A stretch of DNA of 64,000 nt, taken from contig RSEF01000003.1 in assembly GCA_003993805.1 (NCBI GenBank), positions 78,890,536-78,954,535 on the forward strand. Reading direction: 5' to 3'. Both the position numbers and the translations under genes were made by a program. This DNA comes from Himantopus leucocephalus (Eukaryota; Chordata; Aves; Charadriiformes; Recurvirostridae). The stretch's first letter is position 1; each line of letters starts with the position of its first letter. This document shows positions 24,768-37,199 of the stretch, piece by piece. The notes beneath the pieces were generated by a model. The model did no database searches. It was not told the origin of the DNA and saw only the letters and a list, made by a program, of their open reading frames with translations.

Positions 24768-26569
24768 CAGTGTAATCATTTTAATCCTTAAAAAATACCA
24801 TGGTAGTTCAACATGAGAGGGATATTCATGCTAAAAGCAAAGTTTTTATTTTGATGATATTTGTAAAAAGAAACTTTTAGGCCACTCCAAATCCGTCTTT
24901 TTTTGCAAGCTAGCGCATTCAAAAAAATTGCCCCTCTGATCAGAATAGTTTCATTGATGCTTTTTAATCCCCCCAAATGTTGTGTTGTCATAACATACCT
25001 GACCAGGTGACCCAGAAGCATTTGGATGGAGGATGAGCTGGGACAGAGCTCCTTAACATTGCTAGTAATTCTAGTGTGAGATCTATCAGCAATCAGTATT
25101 GGCACAGCTCAGTGTCACAGGTTAGTAGTTATATGTCACACAAGGAATGCAGTGGCTCTTAAAACTGAGTACCTAGACGATAGGCTTTTCTTTTCTGCTA
25201 TGAAGCACAACTCTGGAAATTTAAATGATAGGGTAAAATTTTGGAAAAAAAAAAAGTCCTTTGTTTTTTCATTCACAGTAAGTTTTTTCCCCCCATGTTT
25301 TGTGTCATTTTGATGTTTACCAATCTATCTACAGTTGAGGTCCCTAAGAAGTAGGAAAACTAGCGCTAGACCAGGCGGGCTTTGAGCACAAAGACTACTA
25401 ATTTATAAGAAAGATACATAATTAATAGCGATTAATACCTCCAGGCCATGATTCAGATCTTAGAGACTTTGAATAATTCTTTTGCCCTTTCTTAATTGAC
25501 CCCAGCAGAAAGTTAAGAGTACGTGTGCCTAGTCTGAACATATCAGTTAAAATGAATTAAAACTGGGCAGGAAAAGCATGGGTCCAAATACCCAGAATAT
25601 GAATTAGAAAAGCTTTTGAAAGCAGTAACTACAGGTGTTTCTTGGCTGAGCTAGGAAACTATTTTTCTTCATTTTCTGTACTCTGCATGTCATGTGAGGG
25701 GTTTGTTACTGTTCCCTGTGTGCTGACTACTGCTATAAGGTAACACAGTCTAAAAAATAAAAGCAATCAAACAGCATTATTTTGGATATCTGAAAGTCAA
25801 AACTCTTCTTGATTCATCAGAAATTGCTTATTATGTTTCTGTTTGGGAAATCTCTGAGTAAATTCTTTAGTTTTTGGACTGCTACTGCAGAATGTATTAT
25901 TTGCACATAAAACATCTCTGGGCCTCTTCCTTCAGTTCTGCCCCACGACTGGTTTAAATCAGTGGGGTTACTTTAACAAGGACTTACTGCTGGGCTCTGA
26001 GATATAATTAGTAGGACCTGAGTTCCTAGGCCACTTAGACCTCTTTTAGAAAATACCTCCCTTTGTCTTTAGTTATGAGAAAGAAGTAACCACCTTCTAT
26101 CCATAAAATTTTTATTTTTTTTTCTAAAGAGACATGCCCATATAAGGCACACGTCAGTCATGGCCTAAGGCTGGTGAGGAAGCTAGTTCTGTCTTCTTTT
26201 TGCGAGAGGAAGGAGTTCCTGAACAGTTGGCATAACTAGGTCACAGGGAAACAAGGGAACAAATAATCAAACACATTGTGTGGAAGCACCTTGAAGGCAA
26301 TAACCTGTTAAGTAACTACTAACATAACCAGCCCAGTATTTCCTCACATCGGAGCCCTCTGATGTAGAAAGGAGGTCTCCCCTGTTTTTTTTGTCATTTC
26401 ATGAAGATGGATACCCACCTGGCTGGCAGTTCTGCAGAAAAGAGCCTAGGAACTAGAATGAAACCCCAAAACGAGCATGTATTCTCAATGTTAAACTTCT
26501 GCCAAAAATATTTTTAAAAAAGCAAACACTGTATCAGGATGTATAAACATGAGTATTATATGTAAACCA

Positions 26570-27096
26570 GCTGCTCTGCTGAATACTGGTCTCAGCTGGA
26601 GCATTACTGCATCCAATTAGAGGCACCATATTTCCAGAAGTTTGTGGACCAAAAGAAGGGGAGGGCAAAGCAGAGCAAAAAGATTGATCAGAAACCTAGA
26701 AAACGTGGCTTTAAAGAAAGAATTAGCATGGTGGAGTACAAGGAACAGAAAACTGAGAGATAGATGTAAGTCTTCAAATATGTAGAAGGCTGCTGGAAAG
26801 GTGAGATTTACAAAATGTTCTCCGGGCATTATTTAGGACTTTGTTCCATTGATGTTTAGGGTGAGAAATAGCATGCTAAAATGCAGCTAGGAAGATTTAG
26901 GTTAGACATGAGAAGAGATTTTTTTATCAATAAAGATAATTACACAGTGGAAGAGATTTCTGAGGGGAGCTAATGAGTCTCAGTTGCTGGAAGTTTTTAA
27001 GAAAACATTAGACAAACATCTGCCAGGAATGGTTTAGGTACAGTCGATTCTGCCTTTAGACTAGTTGACCTCTCTACTAACTCTGTGATCATGACT
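26570..27096 (+). mobile_element. Ancient CR1/L3-like LINE remnant (sense)
   Basis: A degraded LINE relic on +. The order of segments follows the CR1 3' half: a region like the end of the HLEYC..F..P block near 26600-26650, a segment resembling the conserved TCTAGAGAA..G...ATGA region near 26680-26720, CTTCAAATATGTAGAAGGCTG, GATTTAGGTTAGACATGAGA near 26893, GGAAGTTTTTAAGAAAACAT near 26989, then TTAGACAAACATCTGCCAGG, GACTAGTTGACCTCTC and an end near CTCTGTGATCATGA. It is much more diverged than the other CR1 copies here, so it is an old insertion. All reading frames are interrupted. The exact subfamily cannot be named. Confidence 0.75.
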
Positions 27097-29687
27097 GTTT
27101 ATCCTGAGTGATTTGTAAGATACTGGTTTAAAGGTGATAAGGTCAAATGTGGTGGATATATTGATTTCCCACTGTCACTGGCTAAGCTGGGTGCTGGTTG
27201 GGGAAATGATGAGCTAAATTTACCAGCAGTCAGAGAAGACAGTGGAAGAGGGCAGAGTCTGAGATGAGTACTAGGGGTAATTTCCTTTTCCTCTCTTGAC
27301 CTCTGGTTTGAACTTAGCTGATGGACTTGCCATCTGTACCTGCTTCTTAAAGGAGCACGCTTTCACACGTGTGCTGTAAGAAATGGCATTTCCAAGTTCA
27401 GAACTGATCACTTCAAGTGGGAAAAAAGTAGGGTAAGAGAGCACTTTGATAAATAAGAATGTAGCAGGGAAATAGCTGTTACAGGTCCAAATTTTAGTAA
27501 GACAGAACAGAGAGACAGAAAGAAGTAGTTCACTATCAAAGCAATTTAAGTTACAACTGAAGGTCATTTGTACCTTGGTAGAAGTGGGAACAAGCTGAAT
27601 TTGGGATCTGCAGCCAAAGAGACGAAGCTGACATCTTACCATCCAAATTATGAGACGTTGTACCATATGGTCAAACTGTATATTTAAACTGCCCTCATCA
27701 CCCGAGTATAAGAACCCTCCAGTAATGCATTAAGTGGGGTGATTTATATCTGCCAGAGGGGTTTGTTCTTTTGATCATTCCTTTTCCTGAGGGGCACTGT
27801 ACTGTTCTGGTTTAGGAGTTTTTTAAATGGTATGACTGATTAAAAAAATGTTCCCCAACACATGACTTTGATATTCATGTTTCATTCCCAGGAAATCTTT
27901 AGGATTTATCAGTTCAGCCGTGTGAAGCTAGTGAATTTTCACTTGGCTAGTTTTGTTATTTTATTTTGAATGATTCTGTGACTACACATAGTCTACCTTA
28001 ACTCCAAAAATCACAGTTTTGGGGTCAGAAATGTGGAGTGTCCTTTCAAATACTTCATGAGCAGCAATACTTACTAGTTAATGTAGTATATAAATGAGGG
28101 AAAAAGCTAAGAAAGGTAGGGAAATAATTCCCCCTTTGTTAGGAACTTTTTTTTTAATAGACAAAAGCTAGTGCACTTTCCCCCACTTATCTGTTAAAGA
28201 AACAATGCTGATGTTCTGTAGCTCACGGGTTGTCTCTTTACATGGCAGATGAACAGTTTCTGTGGAGCTACACAAGCTGATGTCAGTTGAAAACTTTTAA
28301 TATGTGATGAGAGAAGTTCAGTCATTTCTGGACTTCAAGACCTTCCCAGGTGACGGACTTCAAAACTGAGTCCAAACAGTCTTTCAAAAATGTGGGTTGC
28401 TACTGACTTCACATGGACTTAATCTCTTGCCTAATATCAACCAAAGACTGGGTTCATTGAATTACTGTTTACAGTAATAATTCCAGGAGGTCTTTCATAT
28501 CAGGTCTAAATATTAAGTATCAGGCATTGCTGAAAGACAAATTTTGGCAGATTTCTATTAATGCCTGTGTGATTAATGATTTCTGGAATGTTTTATGTCC
28601 ATTTCAAGATGTTTACAGATACTGCTTTTCACCCATCATTCAAACTTCACTTTTGTCAAAAACAAATTGGCTGAATTAGCTGCCTTTACCTTATTTCCCT
28701 TTACTTCATACACACACTGCACATCGTCTAAAGACCTCTTATTCTTCCTCAGGTTTTCAGAATCCATACACTTGGATTCTGATGCTCCTGCTGGTTTAAA
28801 GAAGAAATGCAACAGTAATAAATTATAATAAATTGTCAGTCTCAACGGGTCTGTGACCTTCAATCAGTAGGGGGTTATGTGCAACACTTCATTTCCCCTT
28901 CTTTTAGCTCTGGTTGTTTCCCTTGCTGTTAGGCAGTTTCCTTGATTTATGGGTGGGCCACCAGCAGGACATCTCACCTGCAAAAATAGTTCACACTGTG
29001 TTGTTTATTGTACTAAGTAGGCTTCATGCTGGCTGAGGGTTTTTACAAGGGAAAGGAGCTGCTGTCAGTCTTTCCATCATTTGAGCAAAGCTGGCTCCAA
29101 AGTTCTCTCAAATTTCTACATGAAGCCTAGGAACAAGAAGCCAGAGTGAGCTATTGGCCCTTCTTCTGTGTGTCGGTCTCTTTTGGCTTTTTTGACTAGA
29201 AGTTCAACAGAAGATGTGATCAAAACTAATGAAAAACAGGGATAAAATAAAAAAAAAAACACCACTCTTAATTTAGAGCAACTATTTAATGCTGCCAGCA
29301 TAATTTTCAATATCTGATTTTTCCCCATCTTAAATTATTACCTGCTGTGTGACACATTGTCATTTCTTGTGTTTAAAACAAAAGGTTTTGATTTGCTGAA
29401 GGAAAAAAAACCAACCTTTACTGTCCCATTGCTGTAATTTTAGTGCAAATACAGGACAGAAACATCAGTTACATATTTAGCTTCCAAAATATGAACTAGG
29501 AAGCAAGAAAAGCAACCAATAAGTTAGCAGAGTTACCTGCACATTATGGTTTTTTCTGTCTTCATGTTTATGAGATTTTCCAAGCCAAGAATATTCCATG
29601 TTTTCCCAAGGCAACATTAAAGTAAAGAAAGGAAGTAAAGACACTGGGAATATATACTGATTTCACATATATATACATTGTCAAGTT
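27097..29687. other. Non-coding stretch, nothing recognised
   Basis: Unique AT-rich sequence. The 131-codon frame on - (27271-27666) and the overlapping frames at 28595-28863 have no recognisable features. Several poly-A and poly-T runs occur. No repeat family was identified. Confidence 0.4.
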
Positions 29688-29717
29688 CTGTAATAGGACA
29701 CTGTTGTCCTATTACAG
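29688..29717. repeat. Perfect inverted repeat, 13-bp stem with 4-base loop
   Basis: CTGTAATAGGACA at 29688-29700 is followed by loop CTGT and then TGTCCTATTACAG at 29705-29717, an exact reverse complement. Pairing does not extend beyond 13 bp. That is too short for a canonical microRNA precursor, and there is no T-run directly after it as in a bacterial terminator. Confidence 0.95.
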
Positions 29718-32700
29718 TCCACTGTGTCACTCCAAAATTGGTAAAAAGTTCCAGAGATTGTCAACACTCTTGGAGGGATGCTTGCTAATGATGGCAAATA
29801 AATCATCACACATAGTCCAGAAATACCCCTTGTCCGCCCTGCTCTTCTTTAGCTGCTTTGTGCTGCTGTGGTGAGAAGTCACTGGGTGGCTATTGGCTGG
29901 TGTGATCAGTTTTGTTGTATCACCAAGGCTGGACTCTTATAACACTTTCCATATTATAGAACCTTTATCGGCCACTTACCTGAACAAGACCGAATTCTTC
30001 GTTGAGCCAGTAAGAAATGCACAACTATGTAGTGCTTTCTGAGCACTGCCTCAAGTGCAGTTAGGATGTGGTGTCATGATGGCCCATTTTGTTGCTGTTC
30101 ACTATTTATTCACTTTCTTTACAAGTCTCCAAGTGTTTCCAGTCTCTGATAAATCTTGTTGCTGCATTTCTGGTGCTGTGTTTCGTTCCATGTAGTTGAA
30201 CCAAAATTGTTGTAGACACTTTTTTTCTTGTATTTGTATGGGCATTGTAGGATTTTGAGAGTGTAGTTATGGTTCAAACAAACAAGTGGCATAACAGAGA
30301 AGAAATAATTTCTTCCCAGCCCATCAAAAAAGTTAACTGGGTTGTGGAGTATCCTAAGAAGACATTGTACATGAAATTGTGTTGCTTATCCTATTAAACT
30401 AGGATGAACTGGCACATTAGCAAACATGCTGTGATGCCACCAGACAACATTTTTGAAGTTAAAAGCACAGGTTAGAACTGCAAACCCTGAAGATGAAGAA
30501 ATTTGGGTTACATATGTATGCTGTAGGTGCTCTGAAGAAAATGAATGATATCCTGCTTTCCTAGTTCATAATGTTTTTGTATACCTCCTGATTGTGCTTC
30601 CTCTGCTAGAACACATACAATGTCTTTCACCTCAAGACTTTTTTTTGCAGTTCTTTGGAAAAAGCTCTAGTCACAAGCAGAACATATCTATCATCTATAT
30701 CTATCTACCTACCTACCTACCGTACAACTTTGCTGAGGAGTCTTGTTGTGAGTGTATTTAAACCTACCTAAAAATTGTCATATTCGCTACATTATACAAA
30801 AACACTGTGTTCATGAAAGAATGGGTTTTTTTAAATACCATTTAAAAATCAACATTTTTTTCAGAAAAAAATGAAGTAAGAAATAAAGTAAAAACTAGTA
30901 CCTCCTATTTCTATGTCCAAGTATTTGCTTTCAAATGCATATATTTTTGATATGCTGAATTATAATACCACATTTAGAAATCCAAGAAATGGAGAATGAT
31001 ACTTCCATAATGTGATTAGTCAGTTCCTCAGTGTTAAATGTGTGAGATTTTATCATTTATTCTGGAAAGAATGCAGCCAGAAATGTGATTGTAGATTACT
31101 ACAGAACCATGGGTTTCAAACATTTTTCACCTGGAGACACCTTGAGAAAATGATGTGTCTGAATTCACCTTTTTTCAATGCGAAAAATGAAGCTGGCTGA
31201 TGTTAGTCAGTTTTCTTTTTTAATTTCTTTTCTCACATCTCTCAGAAGTAGTCAGTAGACCACAGGGATGATCAGGTCACTTCTTCAGAAATATTTATTA
31301 GCCTGAGTAGAAATTGTCCACTTGACAAATTGTTAAGATACAGTTGTCTCTGTTCCCAAACAAGCTTAAATAATAGTAACTTATGAATAAAATTCTGCTG
31401 ATTTAGGTCCCTCCACTGATGCAAAGATAAGTAGCAACTGTCTGTGATACATTTTGTTGAATATAAATTAAACATATAGTGAAAAAAATCTTTAAGGCTA
31501 TGCTTTCTGGGTTAGCCTGGGCGAATAAACATGTCTTGTTGCATATACTTCAGTTTCAAGAGATCTGACTCAAAATCAGGGTTCACAGTTTGTCAACAAG
31601 CAACAATACATTTGCTGACCTGATCTTGAAGGCCAAGGGATTTTCCAGTTCACAGAATCTCCTTGCAGCTTGGCCTGCTCTGCTCAGCCTAGGAGACATT
31701 GGCAGAGACACACAGGGAGCTCCCACGTTGCCTGCATGCAACACGCCTGGCTCTGCTATGTAATGACAACAGCTACACTGCTCTCATTTTTCTAAGTTGT
31801 TGATTTGAATATACACAGTCAAAATATCCAAAGAATTTGATGGTCCTTAGAAAGAGTGGGCTTTGCTTGCCAAGATTAAGCATGATTTATGGTAATGTGT
31901 ATTAAAACTTTGACTCTTTCCACATTGTGTAAAACTCTTCATCAGGTCTGTGTATAAGTGTTGAACAATATGTATGGTTGAAACCACACCTCGGTTTTAA
32001 ATTCTGATGTAACTACACATCTCTGTTTATGACTAAAAGGAATAAACCAAACAGGGTCTGTATGGATATTCAAGGAGATGGCAAAGTCAATTTCTCTTAA
32101 TGGATGTTGGAGGCTGGTATTTAATCCCTTGAACACTGCCTTCTTCTGACCTGTCTTGCAGAGATGTTGCTCTTTTCTTCTGCCTCTCTTCCTCTCGTAC
32201 CCAAATAACCCATGTAGACCTTAGTATGTAAAGTGATTTTCCTTGTCCCTTCCATTGAGGAGACCATGCTTGTCTTAGAAACTTTCTAGAGGTTTCCATA
32301 GTATCAAGTCCTTTTTGTATCCCTTTTCAAAGCCATCTACCCAATGTTGGGTTTTAATATATCTGTCCACCAATCTTCCTAATATTGAAGATCAGTTTAT
32401 CCACTTCTGTTCTTGATCATCTCCATGGCTGATATCACGGTGCTGGTCACACAGGTTTTCCTCCATAAATAAATCTGCAAAGCTGTTAATCTACTTTCAT
32501 CCAAATCCTTTCTGATAATCTCTGATGGATGCTACAAGTAGTCAGCCACGGAGGTCAGACAGACCATTGTGGATTGTTCATTTCCAAAAGGAAAACATGA
32601 AATGAAAAGGAAAAGAAATACCCTGATAACTCCTCTTCTTTTTTCTTGAACCTGTACATTTTCCTGGCATCAAGTAAAATAGGCTCACAATGTCTATTTT

Positions 32701-32865
32701 GAATTGGATTTGTATGATATAAATAACAACAAAAAAATCACCTTAACCAACTGTATAAAAAAATTGATATTAAGTTTTGGTTTGCTTTACCTGCTGACTT
32801 CTTATATTTCAGTTCTTATATTTGTTGTTCACTGTTAAAATTCAAGATGTTTTTTTCCCAGTGAA
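29718..32865. other. Non-coding stretch with one microsatellite
   Basis: No recognised gene. A (CTAT)n/(CTAC)n microsatellite lies near 30688-30720. A small GC-richer patch at about 31640-31770 has no assigned identity. Confidence 0.4.
30688..30720. repeat. (CTAT)n/(CTAC)n compound microsatellite
   Basis: Imperfect CTAT/CATC units run into four perfect CTAC units at 30705-30720. Confidence 0.85.
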
Positions 32866-33110
32866 ATAGAATAGAATAGTTCGGTTGGCAGGGACCTGCA
32901 ACAATCTAGTCCAACTGCCTGACCACTTCAGGGCTGACCAAAAGTTAAAGCATGTTAAGGGCATTGTCCAAATGCCTCTTAAACACTGACAGGCTTGGGG
33001 CATTGACCACCTCTCTAGGAAGCCTGTTCCAGTGTTTGAGGAGGAAGTAAGCCTGTTCCAGTGATAGTTATCTATCCTTGCCCGGCACCTGTTCACAGGG
33101 ACAAGGAAAA
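32866..33110 (-). mobile_element. CR1 3' fragment, antisense (CR1-Y-like), rearranged at its 5' side
   Basis: Starts with AATAGAATAGTTCGGTTGGC, the reverse complement of a CR1 3' end. It continues through CAATCTAGTCCAACTGCCTG, CCACTTCAGGGCTGACC, CCAAATGCCTCTTAAACACT, GACAGGCTTGGGGCATTGAC and GGAAGCCTGTTCCAGTGTTT, all typical of a CR1 subfamily other than the 20-kb copy. After about 33030 the segment AGCCTGTTCCAGTG recurs (near 33050) and the consensus is lost, so the 5' side is rearranged or spliced to unrelated DNA. The 5' boundary is uncertain. The open frame here is a by-product of the element. Confidence 0.85.
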
Positions 33111-36011
33111 GTAACAAGATGGCATTGGTATAACTAAACTTGCCGTCAAGATCCCTCTGGTTGGCTTATTCTGAACTCCAGTGAGAACAAGTGTCTGCTT
33201 GTGTAACTCCAAGAGCTGTATGAGTGATACGAAGAGAAGAAACACTAAGCAATCCGGTTAGTAATTAACACTTCACTTTCATCACCTCTGAAACTCAGTG
33301 GGTTTAGTTGTTTGGAAATTTGACTGAAATTGCCTTCCTTTATGTTTGTAATTTCTGCTGAATAGTCAGTTTCCTAAGAATGCTGAGTGGATTTTTTTTT
33401 TTTTTTTTTTTTTTNGAGTGTTTTTTTTTTTTTTTTTATATTGTTAAAGATACTTGTCACTTTTGAGCTATGTATTCTAAAGTGTTTTGGAAAGGAAGTT
33501 AATATCATTACCCCTACTGAAAAGCATTTTCTTTTGGCTGTCTTTCCTCCAGCCCTCCTAAAGAATATTTGGCTCATAATGTTTAATATTTTACATAATA
33601 TTTTACTTATTTTCCTTTTGGCACTGAAACAACAGGGTCAAGTAGGAAATCTGGAATATGTTCCACATTTTTCCCTTCTGTCTGTGATCAGTAAGCTGTA
33701 AGAGATGAAAGGGATTGTGACTTGAATGCTTCCTTTCTGTATTTTTTTTGAACCCTGAAAATAGTTCTGTATTCTTTTTCATTCATTCATTTTTCTGCTA
33801 TCAGCATAAATAAAAATTATTGGAAAAAATGGCAATTGTCTTCCAAAAATTGATCACTGTTTTAGTGATTTAAAAAAAAAAAATTGACAATGATGCACAG
33901 GAAAAAGCAGGATTAATATTTTCATAGAAGTGTAATAGGCATGATATTTTGACAACGTGAACTGTGCATCTTATGTGCCATAATATTACATGCGAATCTT
34001 AGGAGAGCAGTGTGTAGAGCTAGACCTTGAATTTTTCTTGAATTCTTCCCTCCTGTATTCAGATTTCATATATTCCTGTGGCCAATTAATTAAATCAATG
34101 CATATATTAGTGTTGTAACTATCAACAAAAAAAGACACAGACTGGAAGAATTATAATTTAAGTTTCATATTGCATAGCTGTAGCTATATGGCAAGTACCA
34201 AACTGTGATCAGACAGATGCATACATAAATCAGATAAATGACTGAATTCACAGAGACCTTATTAAATAAATATACAGCATATATCATGAATTGGATGTAA
34301 GTGGTCTGGAAATTAATTTTTTAATTCAAACAAGAATGCTTGCTTCAGAAATACAAAACACCCTGGAATTCAAATATATTACATACAAAAATATCAAAAG
34401 ATGACTGAAGCCTGGAGAAGGAACACTAAATGCACAACACATTTAGAATAAACTAAATAAATTTCATTACCTTTTGTATTTTTCACAGTGTGTGATATTG
34501 AATTTTCTTGGTGTTTTTTTTTCCATTCCCTTTCCTTATTTGCATATGAAATAAACCAGGAAAAGGCAGTTCAAGTAGTTTTTCCATTGTCTTATAACTG
34601 AAACTGCAAGAGCTCCTTTTTAATCCTCTCCCTTATTTTAGAATAAACATATCATTTCCCTAAAATTGCTCAGAGATAAGACCACGTGTATCTGCAGCCT
34701 GCCTGGCAATGTGCCATCTCCAGCATAACGCTGTGCAAAGGTCTGCATTGGTATTTGTCAGTCATTTCTTGGCAATTTATAACTGAGCTGAAGTCCTTCC
34801 TCCTCCCCTCCCCCATTCCCACTACTGCAGGAATTTGTGATGAATAGGATGGAAAACCCACAGCATGCGTATTAGTTAACAGGAGGCTGTGACTACAGTT
34901 TAAATCTGAACAGAAATCGAGAGGCCTCAGAGGAATTAAAGGGGGTTTAATTCATTTAAACTGACCAGCACTGGTTTAACTACTCTACAACTGCGAGCCT
35001 TTATCATCTAGGATATCTATTGCACTCTACTAAGCATGAGAAAATATACATATTTTTCTTCTTTACAGAAAAATGATTAGCCTCCTTATTCACCTACATG
35101 TCAGGCCCTTTTGAGTTACAAAAGCTACAACTACATAATTCAGCTGAGGTTTAAAAGCTGAAAATATCTATTGAGAAACCATGGAAAGTTATTACTCAGA
35201 TACCGTGAAATATCCTGGCTGTGTCTGACCAAAGAGTCAAAATTAAACATTACGTAGATCAAGTCCTGTAACACTTGGACTAAGTACAGTCTCATACTGA
35301 GTGCTTCCTCCCAAGCCGAAGACTTTTTCAGTAGAAGACTGCCTGGACATCTAGTTTGTGGAGCAGGTGCATTCAGCAGTGCAGAGTGCTCTTCCAGTTT
35401 CTCAGGTGTTCGGCTCTAAGAAGGTGGTGGTTTACCTTGTGGATCCTTTCCAAGAAAGAGGGAGAGACGCTGTGTTTCTAGGTCTTTCTCTCAGCAAGAG
35501 GAAAAGTGTTGGGAGCAAAGGCCAGGACATTCCCCTGACACTCTGAGACCACGTCAGGATACTGAAAAAAGACAAAATATAGTTTGGTGAACCTACAACT
35601 AGACTTTTGTCTTTCCTTATAGCATATACATTTTAATCTAAAACCAAGTTAATAAAATGTACAAACAAACATGACTTAAGGCTGAAAAGGCTTTCCAGGC
35701 ATTATATGTGCTTTGACACAGAAAACAAAGTTTGGCAAAGACAACATACACAAAACACGAATGAGAAAACCAAAGACTAGTACTAACCACTCTTCAAGGT
35801 CATGTTTTTTTACAGCCCTGTGAGTGGATAATAGCCAGGTCATTTGCAGTCCTTTAGCAGTCTTGTCTTAAATGCCTCTGTGAAGAATTGAAACAACAGT
35901 GATTATGGGAAACCTTATGATGAAGTGTACAAAACTCAGAACGTATAGTCCTGCATATATTTGGCTAAGTGAATTTTAAACCCTCTTCATGGTTTAAAGA
36001 AATAAGATTTC
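33111..36011. other. Non-coding stretch with T-run and assembly N
   Basis: No gene or interspersed repeat identified. It holds the T-run seam at 33385-33437. The sequence from 33700 to 34600 is AT-rich with several TAATTAA and ATTAAAT cores but no clear structure. Confidence 0.4.
33385..33437. repeat. Poly-T tract split by an N, flank repeated
   Basis: T-run at 33392-33414, N at 33415, then GAGTG at 33416-33420 and a second T-run at 33421-33437. GAGTG also precedes the first T-run at 33385-33389. This looks like two reads of one homopolymer locus placed side by side, making the true length uncertain. Confidence 0.75.
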
Positions 36012-36024
36012 CTTCTATGACAAG

Positions 36025-36670
36025 ATGACACGCTTAGTCGATGAGGAAAAGGCTGTGGATGTTGTCAGCTTAGACTTTAGTAAAGCCTTTGACACCATTT
36101 CCCACAGCATTCTCCTGGAGAAGCTGGCTGCACATGGCTTGGACAGGCATGTGCTTCACTGGGTAAAAAACTGGCTGGATGGCCAGGCCCAGAGAATTTT
36201 GGTGTTAAATCCAGTTGGTGGCTGGTCACAAGTGGTGTTCCCCAGGGCTCAGTATTGGGGCCAGTTCTGTTTAATATCTTTATCAATGATCTGGGTAAGG
36301 GGATCAAGTGCACCAATAAGTTTGCAGACAACACCAAGTTGGGCGGGAGTGTTGATCTGCTTGAGGGTGGGAAAGCTATACAGAGGGATCTGGACAGGCT
36401 GGATTGATGGGCCGAGGCCAACTGCATGATGTTCAACAAGGCCAAGTACCGGATCCTGCACTTGGGTCACAACAACCCCAAGCAGTGTTACAGGCTTGGG
36501 GAAGAGTGGCTGGAAAGCTGCCTGGCAGAAAAGGACCTGGGGGTGTTGGTCGACAGCCAGCTGAATATGAGCCGGCAGTGTGCCCAGGTGGCCAAGAGGC
36601 CAATAGCATCCTGGCTTGTATCAGAAATAGTGTGGTGAGCAGGACTAGGGAAGCGATCGTCCCCCTGTAA
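36025..36670 (+). pseudogene. CR1 ORF2 reverse transcriptase fragment, frameshifted
   Basis: The first frame (from 36025) holds the RT motif DFSKAFDT (36073-36096) and a [12 protein letters not shown] segment. The conserved [10 protein letters not shown] segment begins at 36231 in a different frame, so there is a frameshift between about 36200 and 36231. In that second frame the catalytic FADD box reads FADN (36321-36332), so one catalytic aspartate is replaced. An in-frame TGA follows at 36405-36407. The downstream HLG.NNP and [10 protein letters not shown] segments stay in that frame to about 36638, after which similarity moves to a third frame. In LINE reverse transcriptases the two adjacent aspartates bind catalytic metal ions. 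This copy is therefore inactive. Confidence 0.9.
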
Positions 36671-36978
36671 CTAGGACTGTTGAGGCCACACCTTGAGTGT
36701 TGCATTCAGTTTTGGGCCCCTCACTGCAAGAAAGACATTGAGGTGTTGGAGTGAGTCCGGAGAAGGGCAATGAAGCTGGTGAGGGGTCTAGAGAACAAGT
36801 CTTATGAGGAGCAACTGAGGGAACTGGGGTTGCTCAGTCTGGAGAAAAGGAGGCTCAGGGGAGAACTTACTGTTTTCTACAACTACCTGAAAGCAGATTG
36901 TAGCAAGGTATCTTCTCCCAAGTAGCAAGCGATAAGACAAGAGGAAATGGCCTCAGGTTACACCAGGGGAGGTTTAGA

Positions 36979-37182
36979 TTGGATATTAGGAAAAATTTCT
37001 TCACTGAAAGGGTTGCCAAGCATTGGAACAGGCTGCTCAGGCAAGTGGTTGAGTCACCATCCCTGAAAGCATTTAAAAGATGTGTAGATGTGGTGCTTAG
37101 GGACATGGTTAGTGGTGGACTTGCCAGTGCTAGGTTAATGGTTGGACTTGATGATCTTAAAGGTCTTTTCCAACCTAAATGA
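36979..37182 (+). pseudogene. CR1 ORF2 C-terminal fragment
   Basis: A 67-codon frame starting [20 protein letters not shown], the conserved C-terminal segment of CR1 ORF2, followed by [20 protein letters not shown]. It ends about 17 bases before the 3' tail. It belongs to the same insertion as the RT fragment upstream, but frames between them are broken, so no full protein could be made. Confidence 0.9.
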
Positions 37183-37199
37183 TTCTATGATTCTATGTT

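Larger units (their letters stand above)
20563..26569. other. Non-coding stretch with low-complexity patches
   Basis: About 6 kb of unique sequence with no recognised gene. A T/C tract lies at about 23113-23147 and an (AAAAT)n microsatellite at about 24749-24767. The frame at 22839-23243 (-) owes its lysine-rich run to the T/C tract and is not credible as coding. Confidence 0.4.
36012..37199 (+). mobile_element. CR1 retrotransposon, 5'-truncated with RT remnant (CR1-B/C-like)
   Basis: A sense CR1 copy starting within the reverse transcriptase part of ORF2 (TTCTATGACAAGATGACACG at about 36013). It ends in the characteristic 3' tail ATTCTATGATTCTATG near 37183-37199. About 1.19 kb is retained and the endonuclease half is missing. 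The 3' portion from 36960 reads like the CR1 C-terminal region (see the separate entry). The complete 3' tail and reasonable match to remembered CR1 consensus suggest moderate age. It lies about 3 kb from an antisense CR1 on each side, each resembling a different subfamily. Confidence 0.95.

Noticed and set aside
29688..29717. MicroRNA precursor at the perfect hairpin
   Set aside because: A 13-bp stem with a 4-base loop is too short for Drosha/Dicer processing and pairing stops beyond it.
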